In this document: positions 28,279 through 44,914 of the stretch, one piece after another
Layout of the letters: each line of letters begins with the position of its first letter
Position numbering within the stretch: position 1 is the stretch's first letter
Assembly: GCA_947166905.1 (NCBI GenBank)
Contig: CAMVFZ010000008.1
Coordinates: 55,884-119,883 of the forward strand
DNA: 64,000 nt
Source of the DNA: an uncultured Prevotellaceae bacterium
Lineage (GTDB): Bacteria; Bacteroidota; Bacteroidia; Bacteroidales; UBA932
Reading direction: 5' to 3'
The notes under the pieces: generated by a model
Seen by the model: only the letters and a program-made list of their open reading frames with translations
Told to the model about the DNA's origin: nothing
Database searches by the model: none
Made by a program: the position numbers and the translations under genes

Positions 28279-29645
28279 CCGCGGAAAAGTGATTTGACAA
28301 GGGCCGGAATATCGGCTACTTTTAAAACCTGGATTCCTTCCGGAATCTGGGTTTTTGCTATTGAAGAGTACTTCGAAATATAGATTTTGCGATAGCCGAG
28401 GCGTGATGCTTCGGCTATTCTTCTGTCGCACTGGGGCACGGGACGGACTTCGCCGCTGAGGCCTACTTCGCCGGCGAAGCATACGTCTGCCGGGAGGGCG
28501 AAGTCAAAGTTTGACGACAGCACCGCGCAAACTACTGCCAGGTCGCAGGCCGGATCGGCCACTCGCAGGCCGCCAGCCATATTCAGGAACACGTCCTTCA
28601 TGGTGAGCTTGAAGCCGGCGCGCTTTTCCAGCACCGCCAGAAGCATGTTCAGGCGGCGGGCGTCAAAGCCCGTAGCACTGCGCTGAGCTGTGCCGTAAGC
28701 CGCCGTGCTAACCAGCGCCTGCACCTCTATCAGGAAGGGCCGCAGGCCGTCCAGCATAACGGCTACAGCCGTGCCGCTGAGGCCCTGGTCATGAACCGGC
28801 ATAAGCATCTCTGACGGATTGGTAACGTCCTTGAGGCCGGTACCGGTCATCTCGAATACAGCCAGCTCAGAGGTAGAGCCGAAGCGGTTCTTGATGCTGC
28901 GCAGCAGGCGGTAGGCGCCTTTGTCGTCGCCCTCGAACTGCAGCACAACGTCTACAATGTGCTCCAGAATCTTAGGACCGGCAATGTAGCCGTCCTTTGT
29001 AATATGTCCGATAAGAATCACGGGAATTCCGGTAGACTTTGCAAAGTGAAGCAGCAGGGAAGTGACTTCCTTTATCTGAGTCACGCTGCCGGCCGATGAA
29101 TCCACGGCTTCTGAGTACATCGTCTGCACGGAATCCACCACCATCAGGCCGGGATTGATTTCCGTTGCCTGGGCAATGATATTTTCTATTAAAGTCTCGC
29201 AGTAGATAAGACAATTGGAGGCGTCGCCGCCCAGCCTTTCCGCCCTCATGCGCACCTGAGAGGCGCTTTCCTCTCCGCTCACGTACAGTGTTTTAAGGGT
29301 CGGGCAGCCGAGTGGCAGCTGCAGTGACAGGGTAGACTTGCCTATGCCGGGCTCGCCGCCCAGCAATACCAGGGAGCCTTCTACAAGGCCTCCGCCAAGC
29401 AGGCGGTCAACTTCCGGGTCTCCCAGCGAGATGCGGCGCTGCGCTGCAGAGCTAATCTCTGCAAGCGCCTGGGGCCTGTGGCCCCCCGCCCGGCTGGCGG
29501 CGCCCGCATTCTTGGCCGGCTTTCCCGTAGCCACAGTTTTTTCTACCATTGTATTCCACTCGCCGCACGCCGGGCAGCGCCCCATCCACTTGGGGCTCTC
29601 ATTCCCGCAGTTCGTGCAGAAGAATATTGTCTTGTCTTTTGCCAT
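28275..29645 (-). CDS. radA: DNA repair protein RadA
   Basis: A 456-residue RecA-like ATPase that assists branch migration in recombination. An N-terminal zinc finger (CTNCG...CPACGEWN) is followed by Walker [10 protein letters not shown] near residue 95, the RadA-specific KNRFGS motif near 250, and a C-terminal Lon-protease-like domain ([19 protein letters not shown]). It is the last gene of a minus-strand run with the U32 protein (3-base gap) and polyprenyl synthase. Length and motifs are typical. Confidence 0.97.
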   Translation of the reverse strand: MAKDKTIFFCTNCGNESPKWMGRCPACGEWNTMVEKTVATGKPAKNAGAASRAGGHRPQALAEISSAAQRRISLGDPEVDRLLGGGLVEGSLVLLGGEPGIGKSTLSLQLPLGCPTLKTLYVSGEESASQVRMRAERLGGDASNCLIYCETLIENIIAQATEINPGLMVVDSVQTMYSEAVDSSAGSVTQIKEVTSLLLHFAKSTGIPVILIGHITKDGYIAGPKILEHIVDVVLQFEGDDKGAYRLLRSIKNRFGSTSELAVFEMTGTGLKDVTNPSEMLMPVHDQGLSGTAVAVMLDGLRPFLIEVQALVSTAAYGTAQRSATGFDARRLNMLLAVLEKRAGFKLTMKDVFLNMAGGLRVADPACDLAVVCAVLSSNFDFALPADVCFAGEVGLSGEVRPVPQCDRRIAEASRLGYRKIYISKYSSIAKTQIPEGIQVLKVADIPALVKSLFRG

Positions 29646-29648
29646 AAG

Positions 29649-30887
29649 TTATGCGTCTACCCAAAGGAAAACTTTGTCGCCGCGGTGAAGTTTGTCGGTT
29701 GAGGCTACAGAGCAGCGGTCGCCCTTGACGGCCACCGGAACGCTCTTGAAGTCCACCCTGATGTCATCGGCCTTGAAAATAACCGTACCGGTAGTGGCAC
29801 CGATCACCATAATCTCGCTGCCGGCAGGCAGGTCCGCCGCCTCTACCGCAATCTCTGCCACGGAAATCTTGTCGAACCAGTTTGTGACCTTGCCCAGGTA
29901 AACCTTCTTCTTGGTAGCCTGGCTGCCGTAAACAGAGCTCCATTCGCCCAGCGGTGCGCCCTGATAGTAGCCGTCCCAGAAACCGCGGTTGAATACCTCT
30001 GAAAGTGAAGCCTTGAGTTCCGCCGTCAGCTCCGGCGTATACTCGCCGTCGCAGACTGCATCGGCCGCGCGCCTGTAGCACTCAACCGTACGGCGCACGT
30101 ACTCTGCGCTGCGTGCGCGTCCCTCTATCTTGAACACCTTCACGCCAGCCTCTATGAACTTGTCCATAAACTCTATGGTACACAGGTCCTTAGGTGACAT
30201 TATGTACTTGTTGTCAATCTCCAGCTCCGTACCTGTCTCAAGGTCCGTCACCCTGTAGCCGCGCCTGCAAAGCTGCATGCATGCGCCCCTGTTGGCGGAA
30301 GCATTGTAATGGTGAAGGCTAAGGTAGCACTTTCCGGAAATAGCCATGCAGAATGCTCCGTGCGCAAACATCTCTATGCGCACCAGCTCTCCCGACGGCC
30401 CGCGCAGCCCCTCGGAGAGAATCTTCTCGTGAATCTCCTTCACCTGGTTCAGGTTAAGCTCGCGCGCCAGAACCACAACATCGGCAAACTGGGCGTAGAA
30501 CTTAAGGGCCTGGTAGTTGGAAATGCTAAGCTGGGTAGAAATATGCACCTCCAGCCCAATCTGGCGGCAGTAAAGGATTACCGCCATATCGGACGCAATA
30601 ATGGCATCCACGCCAGCCGCCTTGGCCGCATCCAGGGCCTCGTGAGCCGGGGTAATATCCTCCCCGTAAAGGACGATATTAAGCGTCATATACGTCTTCA
30701 CACCGGCCTCACGGCAGATGCGGACAATCTCCGGCAGATCCTCCGGAGCAAAATTATTTGCGGAATGCGAGCGCATGTTAAGCCGGCCGATGCCAAAGTA
30801 AACGCTGTTAGCACCCCCTTGTATAGCAGCCTGCAGGCACTCGAAGTTGCCTGCAGGAGCCATTATTTCAAGTTCTTTATGATTCAT
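29649..30887 (-). CDS. U32-family protein (TrhP/RlhA-like, collagenase-like fold)
   Basis: A 412-residue cytosolic protein. The track's extra first Met is a TTG; the ATG is at 30887 (MNHKELEIMAPAGNFE). APAGN, NMRSHSANNF and GACMQLCRRGY with EGRARSAEYVRR are typical of peptidase U32 proteins. Known E. coli members (TrhP, RlhA) make hydroxylated bases in tRNA or rRNA from prephenate rather than cleaving protein. Which member this is cannot be told. It sits between polyprenyl synthase and radA in a tight minus-strand operon. Confidence 0.9.
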   Translation of the reverse strand: MNHKELEIMAPAGNFECLQAAIQGGANSVYFGIGRLNMRSHSANNFAPEDLPEIVRICREAGVKTYMTLNIVLYGEDITPAHEALDAAKAAGVDAIIASDMAVILYCRQIGLEVHISTQLSISNYQALKFYAQFADVVVLARELNLNQVKEIHEKILSEGLRGPSGELVRIEMFAHGAFCMAISGKCYLSLHHYNASANRGACMQLCRRGYRVTDLETGTELEIDNKYIMSPKDLCTIEFMDKFIEAGVKVFKIEGRARSAEYVRRTVECYRRAADAVCDGEYTPELTAELKASLSEVFNRGFWDGYYQGAPLGEWSSVYGSQATKKKVYLGKVTNWFDKISVAEIAVEAADLPAGSEIMVIGATTGTVIFKADDIRVDFKSVPVAVKGDRCSVASTDKLHRGDKVFLWVDA

Positions 30888-30894
30888 CAAAACT

Positions 30895-37488
<6,594 letters not shown>

Positions 37489-37512
37489 TTTGGATTTTGC
37501 TCCAAAAATCAC

Positions 37513-37538
37513 TAAACTTGTAGATTGATAAATCTACA
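37513..37538 (+). promoter_or_regulatory. Candidate xyl operator/promoter with 20-bp palindrome
   Basis: A near -7 box (TAAACTTG, one base off TAnnTTTG) is followed at 37519-37538 by the dyad TGTAGATT-gata-AATCTACA with perfect 8-bp arms. It ends nine bases ahead of the xylB ATG, so a bound protein would cover the transcription start. A weak 6-bp hairpin (37489-37506) right after the fucosidase stop may end the upstream transcript. Confidence 0.5.
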
Positions 37539-37547
37539 GCTATAATT

Positions 37548-39095
37548 ATGACCGGAAAATATCTGCTCGGATACGACATCGGCAGCTCTTCTGTGAAGGC
37601 TGCGCTCGTAGACATAGAGTCTGGTAAATGTATTGCACGCGCCTTCTATCCCAAGAACGAGGCTCCGATTCTTTCTGTTAAAACCGGCTGGGCTGAGCAA
37701 GAGCCCGACATGTGGTGGGAGAACCTTAAGTTCGCCACCCGCGATGTACTGGCGCAGGCCGCCGGAGAAAAGGCCGCCACCTTCAACAGCTCCGGAGCAA
37801 AGGCGGATTATTCTTCCGTTGGCGCGCAGATTGCCGCGATTGGCGTATCCTACCAGATGCACGGTCTGGTTTGCGTAGATAAGAGCGGAATGCCTTTAAG
37901 GCCTTCCATCATCTGGTGCGACAGCCGCGCCGTTCCTTACGGAAAACGTGCCCAGGAGGCCCTTGGAGAGCAGTTCTGCCTTGAGCATCTGCTCAATTCC
38001 CCGGGCAACTTTACCGCCGCCAAACTGGCTTGGGTAAAGGAGAATGAGCCCCGCCTGTACGACCGTATCCACAAGATAATGCTTCCGGGAGATTATATCG
38101 CCAGCAAGCTTAGCGGAGAAATCTGCACTACGGTCAGTGGCCTTTCAGAGGGTATGTTCTGGGACTTCAAGGAGGGCTGCGTAAGCAAGGAACTACTGAA
38201 TTACTTCGGCTTCGACCAGTCTGTTCTGGCAGACATCCGCCCCACCTTCGCAGAGCAGGGTAGGGTATGCGCCATGGCAGCCAGAGAGCTCGGCCTCCAG
38301 GAAGGCATTCCAATTACTTACCGTGCCGGCGACCAGCCCAACAACGCGCTGTCGCTTAACGTATTCGAGCCCGGAGAGGTTGCCGCAACAGCAGGTACGT
38401 CGGGCGTAGTTTATGGCGTCAGCGGCAAGGTGGCCTATGACAGCAAGTCCCGCGTAAACACCTTCGCCCACGTTAACCACACCCCGGATAACACTCGCCT
38501 TGGCATACTGCTTTGCATCAACGGTACAGGTATACTGAACTCCTGGATGCGTCGCAACGTTGCCCCGGAAGGCGTCAGCTACGATCAGATGAACAAGATT
38601 GTAGCCGCAGTGCCCCCGGGTTGCTCAGGCGTAGGTGTTCTGCCCTTTGGCAATGGAGCGGAGCGTATGCTTGAAAACCGCGAAATCGGCTGCCGCATCT
38701 ACGGCGTAAACTTCAATCTTACAGACAAATACTACCTTATCAGGGCTGCCCAGGAAGGCATCGTGTTCTCTTTCAAGTACGGAATGGACATCATGGCCGA
38801 TATGGGCATGAAGGTGGGCACCATCCACGCAGGACATGCCAATATGTTCCTCAGCCCCATCTTCCGCCAGACCCTGGCCAACGTAACAGGTTCAACCATA
38901 GAACTCTTTGATACCGATGGCGCTGCCGGTGCAGCCCGCGGTGCAGGTATGGGCGCAGGCATCTATGCCAACCATAATGAGGCCTTCGCCTCTCTGCACA
39001 AGATGGAAACCATCGAGCCTTCGGAAAACCATGGCGGTTCTATTTCAGAGGCCTATGAACTCTGGAAGTCAGAGCTTGCAAAAGCATTGCAGTAA
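37548..39095 (+). CDS. xylB: Xylulokinase (FGGY family)
   Basis: A 515-residue cytosolic sugar kinase. The N-terminal ATP-binding motif is GYDIGSSSVKAALVD; YQMHGLVCVD and IIWCDSRA are typical of xylulokinases, and ATAGTSGVVYG is the second phosphate-binding motif. The next genes are xylose isomerase and a xylose-type symporter, which makes D-xylulose the likely substrate. It heads the operon behind a palindromic operator candidate. Confidence 0.94.
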   Translation: MTGKYLLGYDIGSSSVKAALVDIESGKCIARAFYPKNEAPILSVKTGWAEQEPDMWWENLKFATRDVLAQAAGEKAATFNSSGAKADYSSVGAQIAAIGVSYQMHGLVCVDKSGMPLRPSIIWCDSRAVPYGKRAQEALGEQFCLEHLLNSPGNFTAAKLAWVKENEPRLYDRIHKIMLPGDYIASKLSGEICTTVSGLSEGMFWDFKEGCVSKELLNYFGFDQSVLADIRPTFAEQGRVCAMAARELGLQEGIPITYRAGDQPNNALSLNVFEPGEVAATAGTSGVVYGVSGKVAYDSKSRVNTFAHVNHTPDNTRLGILLCINGTGILNSWMRRNVAPEGVSYDQMNKIVAAVPPGCSGVGVLPFGNGAERMLENREIGCRIYGVNFNLTDKYYLIRAAQEGIVFSFKYGMDIMADMGMKVGTIHAGHANMFLSPIFRQTLANVTGSTIELFDTDGAAGAARGAGMGAGIYANHNEAFASLHKMETIEPSENHGGSISEAYELWKSELAKALQ

Positions 39096-39126
39096 ACAAA
39101 ACTAACTAAATAATAATCAATCTGTT

Positions 39127-40440
39127 ATGAAAGAATACTTCCCTAACATCGGCAAGATTCCCTTCGAGGGAACAGCCAGCAAAAACCCCCTTGCCTTCCA
39201 TTACTATGAGCCCGAAAGGGTTGTCCTTGGCAAGAAGATGAAGGATTGGCTCAAGTTTGCAATGGCTTGGTGGCATACTCTGGGCCAGGCAAGCTCCGAC
39301 CAGTTTGGTGGCCAGACCCGCAGCTATGCATGGGACCAGCCTGATTGCCCCATGGAGCGTGCAAAGGCCAAGGTGGATGCCGGCTTCGAGTTTATGCAGA
39401 AGCTTGGAATAGAGTACTTCTGCTTCCATGATGTAGACCTTGTAGAGGAAGGTGCTACGATAGAGGAGTACGAGGCCCGCATGAAGGAGATCACTGACTA
39501 TGTGGCCCAGAAGATGAAGGGTACCAATATCAAACTTCTGTGGGGTACCGCCAATGTCTTCGGTCACAAGCGTTATATGAACGGCGCCGCTACCAACCCC
39601 GATTTTGACGTTGTTGCACGCGCTGCCGTACAGATTAAGAATGCTATCGACGCCACCATCAAACTTGGTGGAACCAACTATGTGTTCTGGGGCGGTAGAG
39701 AGGGTTATACCAGCCTTCTGAATACCCAGATGCAGCGTGAAAAAGACCATCTTGCAAAGATGCTCACCGCTGCCCGCGACTATGCCCGCGCAAAGGGCTT
39801 CAAGGGCACTTTCCTTGTTGAGCCCAAGCCGATGGAGCCTACAAAGCATCAGTATGACGTAGATACAGAGACTGTTATCGGCTTCCTGCGCGCCAATGGC
39901 CTTGATAAGGACTTCAAGGTAAATATTGAGGTCAACCATGCCACCCTTGCCGGCCATACATTCGAGCACGAGCTTGCAGTTGCAGTGGACAACGGTATGC
40001 TGGGTAGCATCGACGCCAACCGTGGCGATGCCCAGAACGGCTGGGATACAGACCAGTTCCCGGTAGATGTATTCGACCTTACCCAGGCTATGCTGCAGAT
40101 TATCCGTAACGGCGGTCTTGGCAACGGCGGTAGTAACTTCGACGCTAAGCTGCGCCGTAATTCTACCGATCCGGAGGATATCTTCATCGCCCATATCTGC
40201 GGTATGGATGCAATGGCCCGTGGCCTGCTAAGCGCAGCTGCAATTGTAGAGGAGAGCCCGATTCCGGCGATGATCAAGGAGCGTTATGCTTCCTTCGATT
40301 CCGGCAAGGGCAAGGAGTTCGAGGATGGAAAGCTTGGCCTGGAAGACCTTGTGGCTTATGCCAAGGCTAACGGAGAGCCTAAGCAGACCTCCGGCAAGCA
40401 GGAGCTTTACGAGACGCTTTTGAATATTTACAGCAAGTAA
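39127..40440 (+). CDS. xylA: Xylose isomerase
   Basis: A 437-residue metal-dependent isomerase converting D-xylose to D-xylulose. [32 protein letters not shown] with the active-site His, [21 protein letters not shown] and [17 protein letters not shown] supply substrate and metal ligands. Length fits the class II group. It follows xylB by 31 bases and precedes the transporter by one base. Confidence 0.97.
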   Translation: MKEYFPNIGKIPFEGTASKNPLAFHYYEPERVVLGKKMKDWLKFAMAWWHTLGQASSDQFGGQTRSYAWDQPDCPMERAKAKVDAGFEFMQKLGIEYFCFHDVDLVEEGATIEEYEARMKEITDYVAQKMKGTNIKLLWGTANVFGHKRYMNGAATNPDFDVVARAAVQIKNAIDATIKLGGTNYVFWGGREGYTSLLNTQMQREKDHLAKMLTAARDYARAKGFKGTFLVEPKPMEPTKHQYDVDTETVIGFLRANGLDKDFKVNIEVNHATLAGHTFEHELAVAVDNGMLGSIDANRGDAQNGWDTDQFPVDVFDLTQAMLQIIRNGGLGNGGSNFDAKLRRNSTDPEDIFIAHICGMDAMARGLLSAAAIVEESPIPAMIKERYASFDSGKGKEFEDGKLGLEDLVAYAKANGEPKQTSGKQELYETLLNIYSK

Positions 40441-40441
40441 G

Positions 40442-41854
40442 ATGAGCGATTATAGACAAAAAGGAAGCGTAGGATATCTTGCAGGAATCGTTCTGGTAGC
40501 GGTTCTGGGAGGCCTGCTCTTCGGATACGATACAGCCGTGATCTCCGGCGCGGAGAAGGGCCTTCAGGCCTTCTTCCAAAGCGCCACGGACTTCACCTAC
40601 ACAGACGCCTGGCACGGCTTCACCACATCCAGCGCCTTGATTGGCTGCGTGATTGGAGCCCTGCTTTCCGGCCTTCTGGCCTCAAGGCTTGGCCGTAAGA
40701 GGTCCCTCTTTGTGGCAGGTATTCTTTTCCTGCTGTCGGCCCTGGGATCTTATTGCCCGGAGTTCCTATTCTTTGAAAAAGGCGTTGCCTCAAAGAGCCT
40801 GATGCTTGCCTTCAACGGTTACCGAATACTGGGTGGCATCGGCGTTGGTTTGGCATCGGCCTTGTGTCCGATGTATATCGCAGAGGTGTCGCCGGCGTCC
40901 AAAAGAGGTACGCTGGTATCATGGAACCAGTTTGCCATTATCTTCGGTCAGCTGGTCGTATACTTTGTCAACTTCCTGATTATCCGCTCGCATATCAATG
41001 ATCCGGCGGTCGTGGAGTGGACCAATGCCATCGGCTGGAGGGTGATGTTTGTGTCAGAGGCCGTTCCGGCCGGCATCTTCGCCCTGCTGATCCTCTTTGT
41101 GCCCGAGACCCCGCGTTATCTTGTTCTTAACGGGCAGGATGAAAAGGCGCTTGCCGTTCTTTCAAATATCAACGGCTATGAGCGTGCAAAGGAGATCCTT
41201 TCAGAGATCAAGGCTACGGTAGTAGAGAAGAGGGAAAAGATCTTCACCTACGGCATTCTGGTGGTGTTCATCGGCTGCATGCTAAGCGTGTTCCAGCAGA
41301 TTATCGGTATCAACGCCGTGCTGTATTTTGCTCCCCGAATCTTTGAGTCGATGGGCGTGAGCAACAATATGCTCTTTACGGTAATCATGGGTGTAATCAA
41401 CATTACATTCACTCTGGTGGCCGTTTTCTCTGTAGAGAAGATAGGACGTAAGCCTTTGCTCATTACGGGTTCGCTTGGTATGGCCATCGGCGCGCTTGGC
41501 GTTGCCCTTAGCAATGTGGTGGATCTTGGCATTTTGCCGGTTATCTGCATTATGGTATACAGCGCCTCCTTCATGTTTAGCTGGGGCCCGATATGCTGGG
41601 TTTATATTTCAGAGATATTCCCCAATACCATCCGCAGCCAGGCTACCGCGATTGCAGTCGCCTTCCAGTGGATATTCAATTTCATTGTGTCAAGTACTTT
41701 TGTTCCGATATATACCAGAAGTCCTTTCCTTGCTTACGCGTTGTATGGCGTGATTTGCATCGGGGCGGCCATCTTTGTATGGAAGATTGTACCGGAGACC
41801 AAAGGCAAGACCTTGGAAGAGATGACGGCTCTCTGGAAAAACCGAAAGAAATAA
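40442..41854 (+). CDS. MFS sugar:proton symporter, XylE-like
   Basis: A 470-residue transporter of the sugar porter family with about twelve membrane segments. GGLLFGYDTAVISGA, RLGRKRS, VPETPRYL, QQIIGINAVLYFAP and VPETKGKTLEEM are the family signatures. The QQ-x-x-GIN segment is part of the sugar site. Its place directly after xylA points to D-xylose import across the inner membrane. Confidence 0.92.
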   Translation: MSDYRQKGSVGYLAGIVLVAVLGGLLFGYDTAVISGAEKGLQAFFQSATDFTYTDAWHGFTTSSALIGCVIGALLSGLLASRLGRKRSLFVAGILFLLSALGSYCPEFLFFEKGVASKSLMLAFNGYRILGGIGVGLASALCPMYIAEVSPASKRGTLVSWNQFAIIFGQLVVYFVNFLIIRSHINDPAVVEWTNAIGWRVMFVSEAVPAGIFALLILFVPETPRYLVLNGQDEKALAVLSNINGYERAKEILSEIKATVVEKREKIFTYGILVVFIGCMLSVFQQIIGINAVLYFAPRIFESMGVSNNMLFTVIMGVINITFTLVAVFSVEKIGRKPLLITGSLGMAIGALGVALSNVVDLGILPVICIMVYSASFMFSWGPICWVYISEIFPNTIRSQATAIAVAFQWIFNFIVSSTFVPIYTRSPFLAYALYGVICIGAAIFVWKIVPETKGKTLEEMTALWKNRKK

Positions 41855-41866
41855 ATTAAATCTATA

Positions 41867-42862
41867 ATGAAGCGTTTTGCAATTTTGTCAGCTCTGGCCG
41901 TGCTTTTAAGCGCGGCTGTAGCTTATGCCCAGGAGGGCACCCGTTACGGTGTGGTAGAGTTTTCTGCCAATTACATGCGTGAGAATCCCGGCTTTGCCCA
42001 GGAAAATGGCAACCAGGCCCTTATGGGTACTGTTGTAGAGATTCTTGGAGAGGACGGTTATTGGCTTAAGATCAAGTCTCCGGAGCCTTATACCGCCTGG
42101 GTGGTGGATATGGGTGTAGTTGAGATGACCAAGGAGCAGGTCGATGCCTATATCGCCGCTCCCAAGTATCTTGTGACCGCAGAGATTTCCCATGTTTTTG
42201 CCGATCCTTCAGTGAAATCGGCCCGTGTGTGCGACCTTGTGATGGGCGACCTTCTTCGTATTGCCTTCAATGAGAAGGGCAAGGCCATCGGTAAGAAGGG
42301 CTTTGTAAAGGCTGTCCTGCCTTCCGGAAAAGAGGGCTGGGTTTGCGCTAAGGACGTTACTGACTTTACCAAGTGGGCAAATAACGTTCAGGCTACGGCA
42401 GAGAGCGTTATCAAGATTGCGATGCTTTATGTTGGCGTTCCCTACCTTTGGGGCGGCAATACTATCAAGGGTACTGACTGCAGCGGCCTTAGCCGTGGTG
42501 CCTTCTTTATGAATGGCATTCTGCTGCCGCGCAATACCAGCCAGCAGATCAAGGTAGGGGAGGAGGTAGACTTCTCCGGTGTAAAGGACGGTGATTTCTC
42601 CAACCTCCAGCTTGGAGACCTGATTCTCTTTGGCAATCCGGAGACCAAAAAGGTGTCGCACGTTTCCATCTACATCGGCGACGGACATATTATCCATTCG
42701 TCCAATGTGGTGAGGATCAATTCTTTGCGTCCTGCCGATCCGGACTATTACAGCAACGGTGTGCCCCGTATGTTGGCTGTCCGCCGCGTGCTTGGCAACG
42801 TGGACAACGGCAAGGGTATCGTTTCTATCCTCAAGAGTCCCTGGTATTTCCCGCAGAAATAA
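41867..42862 (+). CDS. NlpC/P60 cysteine peptidase with SH3-like domains
   Basis: A 331-residue exported protein (signal ending VAYAQ). Two SH3b-like segments (residues about 25-95 and 105-165) precede an NlpC/P60 domain with GTDCSGLSRG carrying the catalytic Cys, VSHVSIYIGDG carrying the His, and HIIHSS as third residue. Such YkfC-like enzymes cut gamma-D-glutamyl-diaminoacid bonds in cell-wall peptides. It starts 12 bases after the xylose transporter but is not functionally linked to xylose as far as I can see. Confidence 0.88.
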   Translation: MKRFAILSALAVLLSAAVAYAQEGTRYGVVEFSANYMRENPGFAQENGNQALMGTVVEILGEDGYWLKIKSPEPYTAWVVDMGVVEMTKEQVDAYIAAPKYLVTAEISHVFADPSVKSARVCDLVMGDLLRIAFNEKGKAIGKKGFVKAVLPSGKEGWVCAKDVTDFTKWANNVQATAESVIKIAMLYVGVPYLWGGNTIKGTDCSGLSRGAFFMNGILLPRNTSQQIKVGEEVDFSGVKDGDFSNLQLGDLILFGNPETKKVSHVSIYIGDGHIIHSSNVVRINSLRPADPDYYSNGVPRMLAVRRVLGNVDNGKGIVSILKSPWYFPQK

Positions 42863-42880
42863 TTTAATAGATAAAAATAT

Positions 42881-43909
42881 ATGAGCAAAAGAGTACTTGT
42901 TTCCGGAGGCGCCGGATATATTGGCAGCCACGTAACTGTAGAATTGATTCAGGCTGGCTACGAGGTCCTTGTGGCCGATGATATGTCCAATTGCGACCTT
43001 ACCTGCTTCGAGGGTGTAAAGAAGATTACTGGCCGTGAGGATATCCCCTTTGTGAAGATGTCTTTCTGCGATGAGGCTGCGACTGAGAAGCTTTTCTCTG
43101 ATTGGAAGATTGATGCTGTTATTCATTTTGCGGCTTTCAAGGCAGTGGGTGAGTCTGTTGAGGATCCGCTCAAGTATTACGGCAATAACCTTAATAGCTT
43201 CGTGAATGTAATTGGTGCTGCGCGCCGTCACGGATGCAGGAACATACTGTTCTCTTCTTCTGCTACTGTTTATGGTGAGCCTGACAAGCAGCCTGTTACT
43301 GAGCAGACTCCCAGGAAGCCTTCTACTTCTCCTTATGGTAATACTAAGCAGATTTGCGAGGATATTCTGCGCGACTGCGTTGCTGCTTATCCGGAGATTA
43401 GGGGTATCGCGCTGCGTTACTTCAATCCTATCGGTGCGCATCCGTCAGCTTTGATTGGTGAGCTGCCTCGTGGAGTTCCCAACAATCTTGTGCCTTATAT
43501 CACCCAGACTGCTGCCGGTCGTAGGGAGTGCCTGAATATCTTTGGTAACGATTATCCTACTCCGGATGGAACCTGCTTGCGTGACTTCATTGATATCGTT
43601 GACCTGGCTCGCGCTCATGTATGCGCTGTGGCTCGTATGCTTGACGATAAGATGGAGAAGGAGTACGAGATCTTCAACGTTGGTACCGGCCGTCCTCTGT
43701 CTGTTATGGAGTTGGTGAACGCCTTCCAGAAGGTTAACAACCTGAAGCTCAACTATAAGATTGTTCCCCGCCGTGCCGGCGACATCATCGCCATTTGGGC
43801 CGATCCTACCCTTGCCAACGAAAAGCTTGGCTGGAAGGCTACCCGCACCACGGAAGAAACCCTCGCCGCCGCCTGGGCCTGGGAAAAGCACCTCATGGGT
43901 AAGAACTAA
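42881..43909 (+). CDS. galE: UDP-glucose 4-epimerase
   Basis: A 342-residue short-chain dehydrogenase-type epimerase. The NAD loop is GGAGYIGSH, FSSSATVYGEP carries the active-site Ser/Thr, and SPYGNTK is the YxxxK catalytic pair. It interconverts UDP-galactose and UDP-glucose, serving galactose use or surface polysaccharide synthesis. The central part uses many T-ending codons (TCT, GCT, CCT), which differs from most neighbours and could reflect high expression or a different origin. Confidence 0.95.
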   Translation: MSKRVLVSGGAGYIGSHVTVELIQAGYEVLVADDMSNCDLTCFEGVKKITGREDIPFVKMSFCDEAATEKLFSDWKIDAVIHFAAFKAVGESVEDPLKYYGNNLNSFVNVIGAARRHGCRNILFSSSATVYGEPDKQPVTEQTPRKPSTSPYGNTKQICEDILRDCVAAYPEIRGIALRYFNPIGAHPSALIGELPRGVPNNLVPYITQTAAGRRECLNIFGNDYPTPDGTCLRDFIDIVDLARAHVCAVARMLDDKMEKEYEIFNVGTGRPLSVMELVNAFQKVNNLKLNYKIVPRRAGDIIAIWADPTLANEKLGWKATRTTEETLAAAWAWEKHLMGKN

Positions 43910-43930
43910 CATTATTTTAGAATACTGACT

Positions 43931-44554
43931 ATGAAAAAATTCTTCGCAATTGTAATTGCGTCTTTGCTCCTTGGTGGAGTATCAATGCAGGCCCAGGGCA
44001 TCAAGTGGAGTGTTGAGGGCGGTTATCTTGGATCTAAAGTTTCCGTCAGTGTTTCCGGCGTTTCCGGAAGTGTAGATTTCAATGGTTTCTATGCCGGCGT
44101 TGGCGCTGACTTTGCTATGAAGGCCGAAAACCTTAGCATTGCTTCTGGCCTTTTCTGGGATTATAAATCAATGGATCTTGGAGTAGGTGACGTCAAGGCC
44201 AACTATATTCGTGTTCCTGTTCAGCTTAAATACACCTATCCTGCAGCAGAGGGTATTAAACTCTTTGCGTCTGCCGGTCCCAGCATCAATGTTGGTACTT
44301 TTGGCAAGGCTGATGTGAATCCGAATTATATTTACGATGACTACGATGACACTACTGATCCTTATGATGACAATGCTTTTGGTAAGGATGCCCTCAAGAG
44401 GATTCATGTTCAGCTGGGTCTTTCCGTCGGTATCGTTATTTCAGAGCAGTTCATCATTAGCCTTGGCTACGACTACGGCCTTACCAAGGGAGTGGACGTA
44501 AACCTCACCAACCGCGTCAACGCCTTCAAAGTAGGCGTCGGCTACAGCTTCTAG
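43931..44554 (+). CDS. Small outer-membrane beta-barrel protein
   Basis: A 207-residue protein with a signal peptide (LLLGGVSMQAQG). Alternating hydrophobic strands (IKWSVEGGYLGSKVSVSV, NGFYAGVGADFAM, IRVPVQLKYTYP, AFKVGVGYSF) and the terminal Phe fit a porin-like eight-stranded barrel (OMP_b-brl type). An Asp/Tyr-rich loop lies near residues 135-150. It is the last gene before a strong terminator. Function is unknown. Confidence 0.8.
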   Translation: MKKFFAIVIASLLLGGVSMQAQGIKWSVEGGYLGSKVSVSVSGVSGSVDFNGFYAGVGADFAMKAENLSIASGLFWDYKSMDLGVGDVKANYIRVPVQLKYTYPAAEGIKLFASAGPSINVGTFGKADVNPNYIYDDYDDTTDPYDDNAFGKDALKRIHVQLGLSVGIVISEQFIISLGYDYGLTKGVDVNLTNRVNAFKVGVGYSF

Positions 44555-44558
44555 CCTT

Positions 44559-44590
44559 AAAAAGCCTGACCCTCCCCGGCCAGGCTTTTT
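44559..44590 (+). terminator. Rho-independent terminator after beta-barrel gene
   Basis: A perfect 10-bp stem AAAAAGCCTG / CAGGCTTTTT around a 12-base loop, starting four bases after the stop codon and ending in a T run. The A-tract on the other side could also let it work in the opposite direction. Confidence 0.9.
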
Positions 44591-44914
44591 CTTGCGTAGA
44601 CAGGAAGAGGGGGTACTAGACCTGCGAAAAAGAACGGGCCCAACCCGCTCGCTTGACCGTCCAACTCCTCCTTTTAGCCAGCCTGCGGCTGTCTAACGTC
44701 GTCAAACAGCGTCCGTCATGCGCCGTCGCATTGCCTGCCCGTCTAATGCAAGCATTATCCTGGCAGTCCCTGCACCTGCGCACCGCTCACTGCGCAAGGC
44801 CCCCGCACATCCCGATTCTTTTTCTAAGGCCATAGCCCCCCTTTTCCTGCTCCGCCAGCATTCTGCCTTTCCAGTGCTCCTGCCATATTTTTTGTTCGGC
44901 TTACTTTTAAAAAA

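Noticed and set aside
39106-40194. 362-aa minus-strand ORF
   Set aside because: Shadow of xylA; no signal, domain or promoter of its own.
42209-43441. 410-aa minus-strand ORF
   Set aside because: It is antisense to the NlpC/P60 and galE genes, whose motifs are unmistakable; the frame is open because of codon bias.
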